40,666 nucleotides of DNA from an uncultured Clostridia bacterium (GTDB lineage: Bacteria; Bacillota; Clostridia; TANB77; CAG-508), in contig CAOTKV010000018.1 in assembly GCA_948530865.1 (NCBI GenBank), positions 1 through 40,666 of the forward strand. The letters are read 5' to 3'. The notes under the pieces were generated by a model. It saw only the letters and a list, made by a program, of their open reading frames with translations, had not been told where the DNA came from and did not search any database. The position numbers were made by a program, and so were the translations under genes. Shown one piece after another: positions 39,729 through 40,666 of the stretch (position 1 is the stretch's first letter; each line of letters begins with the position of its first letter).

Positions 39729-39951
39729 TTCTTTTTACCTTCTTTCTAATAGATTTTTTTCTTATAATAATATCTCCTGGTTCACATTCCAAAATATCAC
39801 ACATTTTTTCTAATGTTTCAAAACGAATAGAAATAGTTTCATTGTTCATAAGATGTGACAAAGATTGATAGCCTCCTTCCATATGTTTAATGAACCAATA
39901 TTTCGACTTATTTTTTTCCTTTAGTATTTCGTTTACTCTTACATATATCAT
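39703..39951 (-). CDS. XRE-family regulator of the right-end leftward operon
   Basis: 82 residues. HTH: YWFIKHMEGGYQSLSHLMNNETISIRFETLEKMCDIL, then EPGDIIIRK, typical of YozG-like XRE proteins. A strong AGAGGTG precedes the ATG. Basic C-terminal tail. It is cotranscribed with the MutS-like gene and probably controls that pair. Confidence 0.85.
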   Translation of the reverse strand: MIYVRVNEILKEKNKSKYWFIKHMEGGYQSLSHLMNNETISIRFETLEKMCDILECEPGDIIIRKKSIRKKVKRNEQTSKAI

Positions 39952-39967
39952 CTTTTCACCTCTTTTC

Positions 39968-39995
39968 TTTATAGATATTTTAAAACAAACTGCAA
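39968..39995 (-). promoter_or_regulatory. Leftward promoter of the XRE-MutS-like operon
   Basis: On the minus strand, TTGCAG (complement of 39990-39995) and TATAAA (complement of 39968-39973) are 16 bp apart. Confidence 0.55.
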
Positions 39996-40040
39996 TTTAT
40001 TTTAACTATAATGAAAAAGACTGAAATAAGTGACACCTAA

Positions 40041-40069
40041 TTTACAATAGAGGTAAACAATGATATAAT
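40041..40069 (+). promoter_or_regulatory. Rightward promoter with a palindromic operator
   Basis: TTTACA (40041-40046) and TATAAT (40064-40069) are 17 bp apart. TTTAC-N7-GTAAA (40041-40057) overlaps the -35 and spacer; a related TTTAC-N8-GTAAA lies at about 40329-40346. Confidence 0.7.
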
Positions 40070-40093
40070 CTAAAAGCAAAAGAGGTGTGTATA

Positions 40094-40234
40094 ATGATAG
40101 AAGTTTTAATGAAGATAAAAGAAATGATAAAAAACAATGAAAATGATAAGGCTATTGAATACATAGATAAAGTATTAAAAGAAAATAAAAATCCTAACAC
40201 ATATTTAGAAGATTTAGTGAATGAATTAAAATAA
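40094..40234 (+). CDS. Small helical protein near attR (46 aa)
   Basis: AGAGGTG before ATG 40094. The product MIEVLMKIKEMIKNNENDKAI... is helical and may be a short repeat-type protein. It has its own promoter and is divergent from the XRE-MutS-like operon. No family is recognised. Confidence 0.65.
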   Translation: MIEVLMKIKEMIKNNENDKAIEYIDKVLKENKNPNTYLEDLVNELK

Positions 40235-40328
40235 TGTAGAATAATGTCAAAAGATGTCGAAACTTGTAATGTAGTTGTATCAACAGAAAACTGTGTCAAT
40301 ACCTAACATCTAGTATAGTTATTTTGTT

Positions 40329-40360
40329 TTACATAATATGGTAAAATATAATATAAGAGA
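40329..40360 (+). promoter_or_regulatory. Probable promoter reading out of the prophage into mtaB
   Basis: TTTACA at about 40329 and a TATAAG/TATAAT-rich stretch about 18 bp downstream precede the last phage gene. A TTTAC-N8-GTAAA inverted repeat overlaps it. A GAGATATCTC palindrome lies just after it, before the SD. Confidence 0.5.
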
Positions 40361-40384
40361 TATCTCTAAAAAGGAGGGATATTT

Positions 40385-40552
40385 ATGAAAATATATTTGC
40401 CAGAATTAAATATGTTTGATAAAATACTAAGGAGAATCTTTGCTAAATATACTGAAAAAGTATATAGGCAAGGAATTAAAGATGGATTTAATTGGCATTA
40501 CAAAAAAAACATGGGAAAAATAGAAAAAATGAAAATCGTTGAAAGGCAGTAA
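40385..40552 (+). CDS. Small basic protein next to attR; candidate excision factor (55 aa)
   Basis: AAGGAGGG before ATG 40385. The product reads PELNMFDKILRRIFAKYTEK, then GIKDGFNWHYKKNMGKIEKMKIV. It is basic and helical. As the last full phage gene, immediately inside attR, with its own promoter, it is a plausible recombination directionality factor for the serine integrase; RDFs of this class are small and diverse, so this is inference from position. Confidence 0.6.
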   Translation: MKIYLPELNMFDKILRRIFAKYTEKVYRQGIKDGFNWHYKKNMGKIEKMKIVERQ

Positions 40553-40556
40553 TAAT

Positions 40557-40616
40557 ATGGAATACAAAGAAAATAATAATAAAAAAAGGGTTGCTTTCTT
40601 TACATTGCGGTTGTAA
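40557..40616 (+). CDS. Phage-encoded replacement N-terminus for mtaB
   Basis: ATG 40557 is 5 nt after the previous stop, with AAAGG 10 nt upstream. It encodes MEYKENNNKKRVAFFTL, matching host MKKVAFLTL mostly through third-base changes, then meets the host sequence. As read, the frame continues R-L-stop; the host GCKTNQYET frame is +1 from it. Confidence 0.55.
   Translation: MEYKENNNKKRVAFFTLRL
40590..40614. other. attR (right prophage-host junction)
   Basis: Register-aligned with attL at 19 of 25 positions (GTTGC, TTACA, CGG, TGT shared). The sequence to the right is host mtaB. Confidence 0.65.
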
Positions 40617-40666
40617 AACAAATCAATATGAGACAAATGGAATGATACAAAATTTTCAAAATTGTG
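40609..40666 (+). pseudogene. mtaB: Host mtaB continuation (partial, runs off the window)
   Basis: The frame from GGT 40609 reads GCKTNQYETNGMIQNFQNC, the MtaB N-terminal segment with the first Cys of its MTTase domain. The gene continues beyond the window. Its native first nine codons are at the left end (22-48). Whether it is still translated depends on the phage start at 40557 and the +1 offset at CGG. Confidence 0.85.

Noticed and set aside
40255..40261. TGTCGAA, matching the Spo0A box core
   Set aside because: A single 7-mer in a gene-free stretch is expected by chance; no second site and no evidence that it controls the nearby promoter.

Overview
The window holds an essentially complete temperate siphophage genome (about 40.5 kb) integrated in a strongly AT-rich, Gram-positive (Firmicutes, most likely Clostridia-type) chromosome. 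Support: A/T-ending codons, strong Shine-Dalgarno (SD) sites with frequent TTG starts, TGA used as a stop, an SPP1-like head/tail module, XkdX- and XhlA-type proteins and a large serine integrase. Both ends carry pieces of one host gene. The left edge has the start of mtaB (tRNA methylthiotransferase: KKVAFLTL) and the right edge has its continuation (GCKTNQYETNGM). The prophage therefore sits in mtaB codons 9-10.

Layout. 22-1831: attL, a terminator and the leftward serine integrase, whose ribosome-binding site lies in a perfect 13-bp hairpin. 1983-3443: lysogeny module with a membrane-anchored protein, a CI-like repressor with a degenerate S24 domain, divergent promoters with operators in their spacers, and Cro. 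3508-9812: early genes, including a PD-(D/E)XK nuclease, a Sak4-like ATPase, a DUF669 protein, a CHC2 primase fragment and a DUF927 helicase. 9814-10073: iteron array, the likely origin. 10077-16304: small zinc-ribbon proteins, SF2 helicase, an independently promoted ribbon-helix-helix regulator, HNH/AP2-type endonuclease, RecU-like resolvase, a zinc-finger/SAM-synthetase fusion and an ArpU/RinA-type late regulator. 16457-16530: tRNA-Gln(UUG), followed by a ParB-N-terminal DNA methyltransferase.

17837-35193 is the morphogenesis operon: TerS, TerL, portal, a MuF-type protein with a C-terminal nuclease-toxin-like domain plus a candidate immunity gene, an Acb2-like (anti-CBASS) small protein between two identical terminators, scaffold, capsid, connectors, tail tube, frameshifted tail chaperones, tape measure, baseplate and a lectin-type tail fibre. 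35087-37214 is a complete diversity-generating retroelement (DGR): variable repeat at the fibre 3' end, Avd-like gene, template repeat and reverse transcriptase. All 13 template/variable differences are at template adenines. Lysis genes follow (XkdX, XhlA, holin, amidase). The right end has a leftward operon (XRE regulator plus a stand-alone MutS domain-I protein, a family reported as a DGR accessory), two small rightward genes (one a candidate recombination directionality factor), and a phage-encoded promoter, start codon and N-terminus that imitate the interrupted mtaB.

The most notable items are the DGR with its possible MutS-like partner, the mtaB mimicry and unexplained +1 frame at both att junctions, the occluded integrase start, the MuF toxin/immunity pair and Acb2-like cassette, and the SAM-synthetase/methyltransferase pair.
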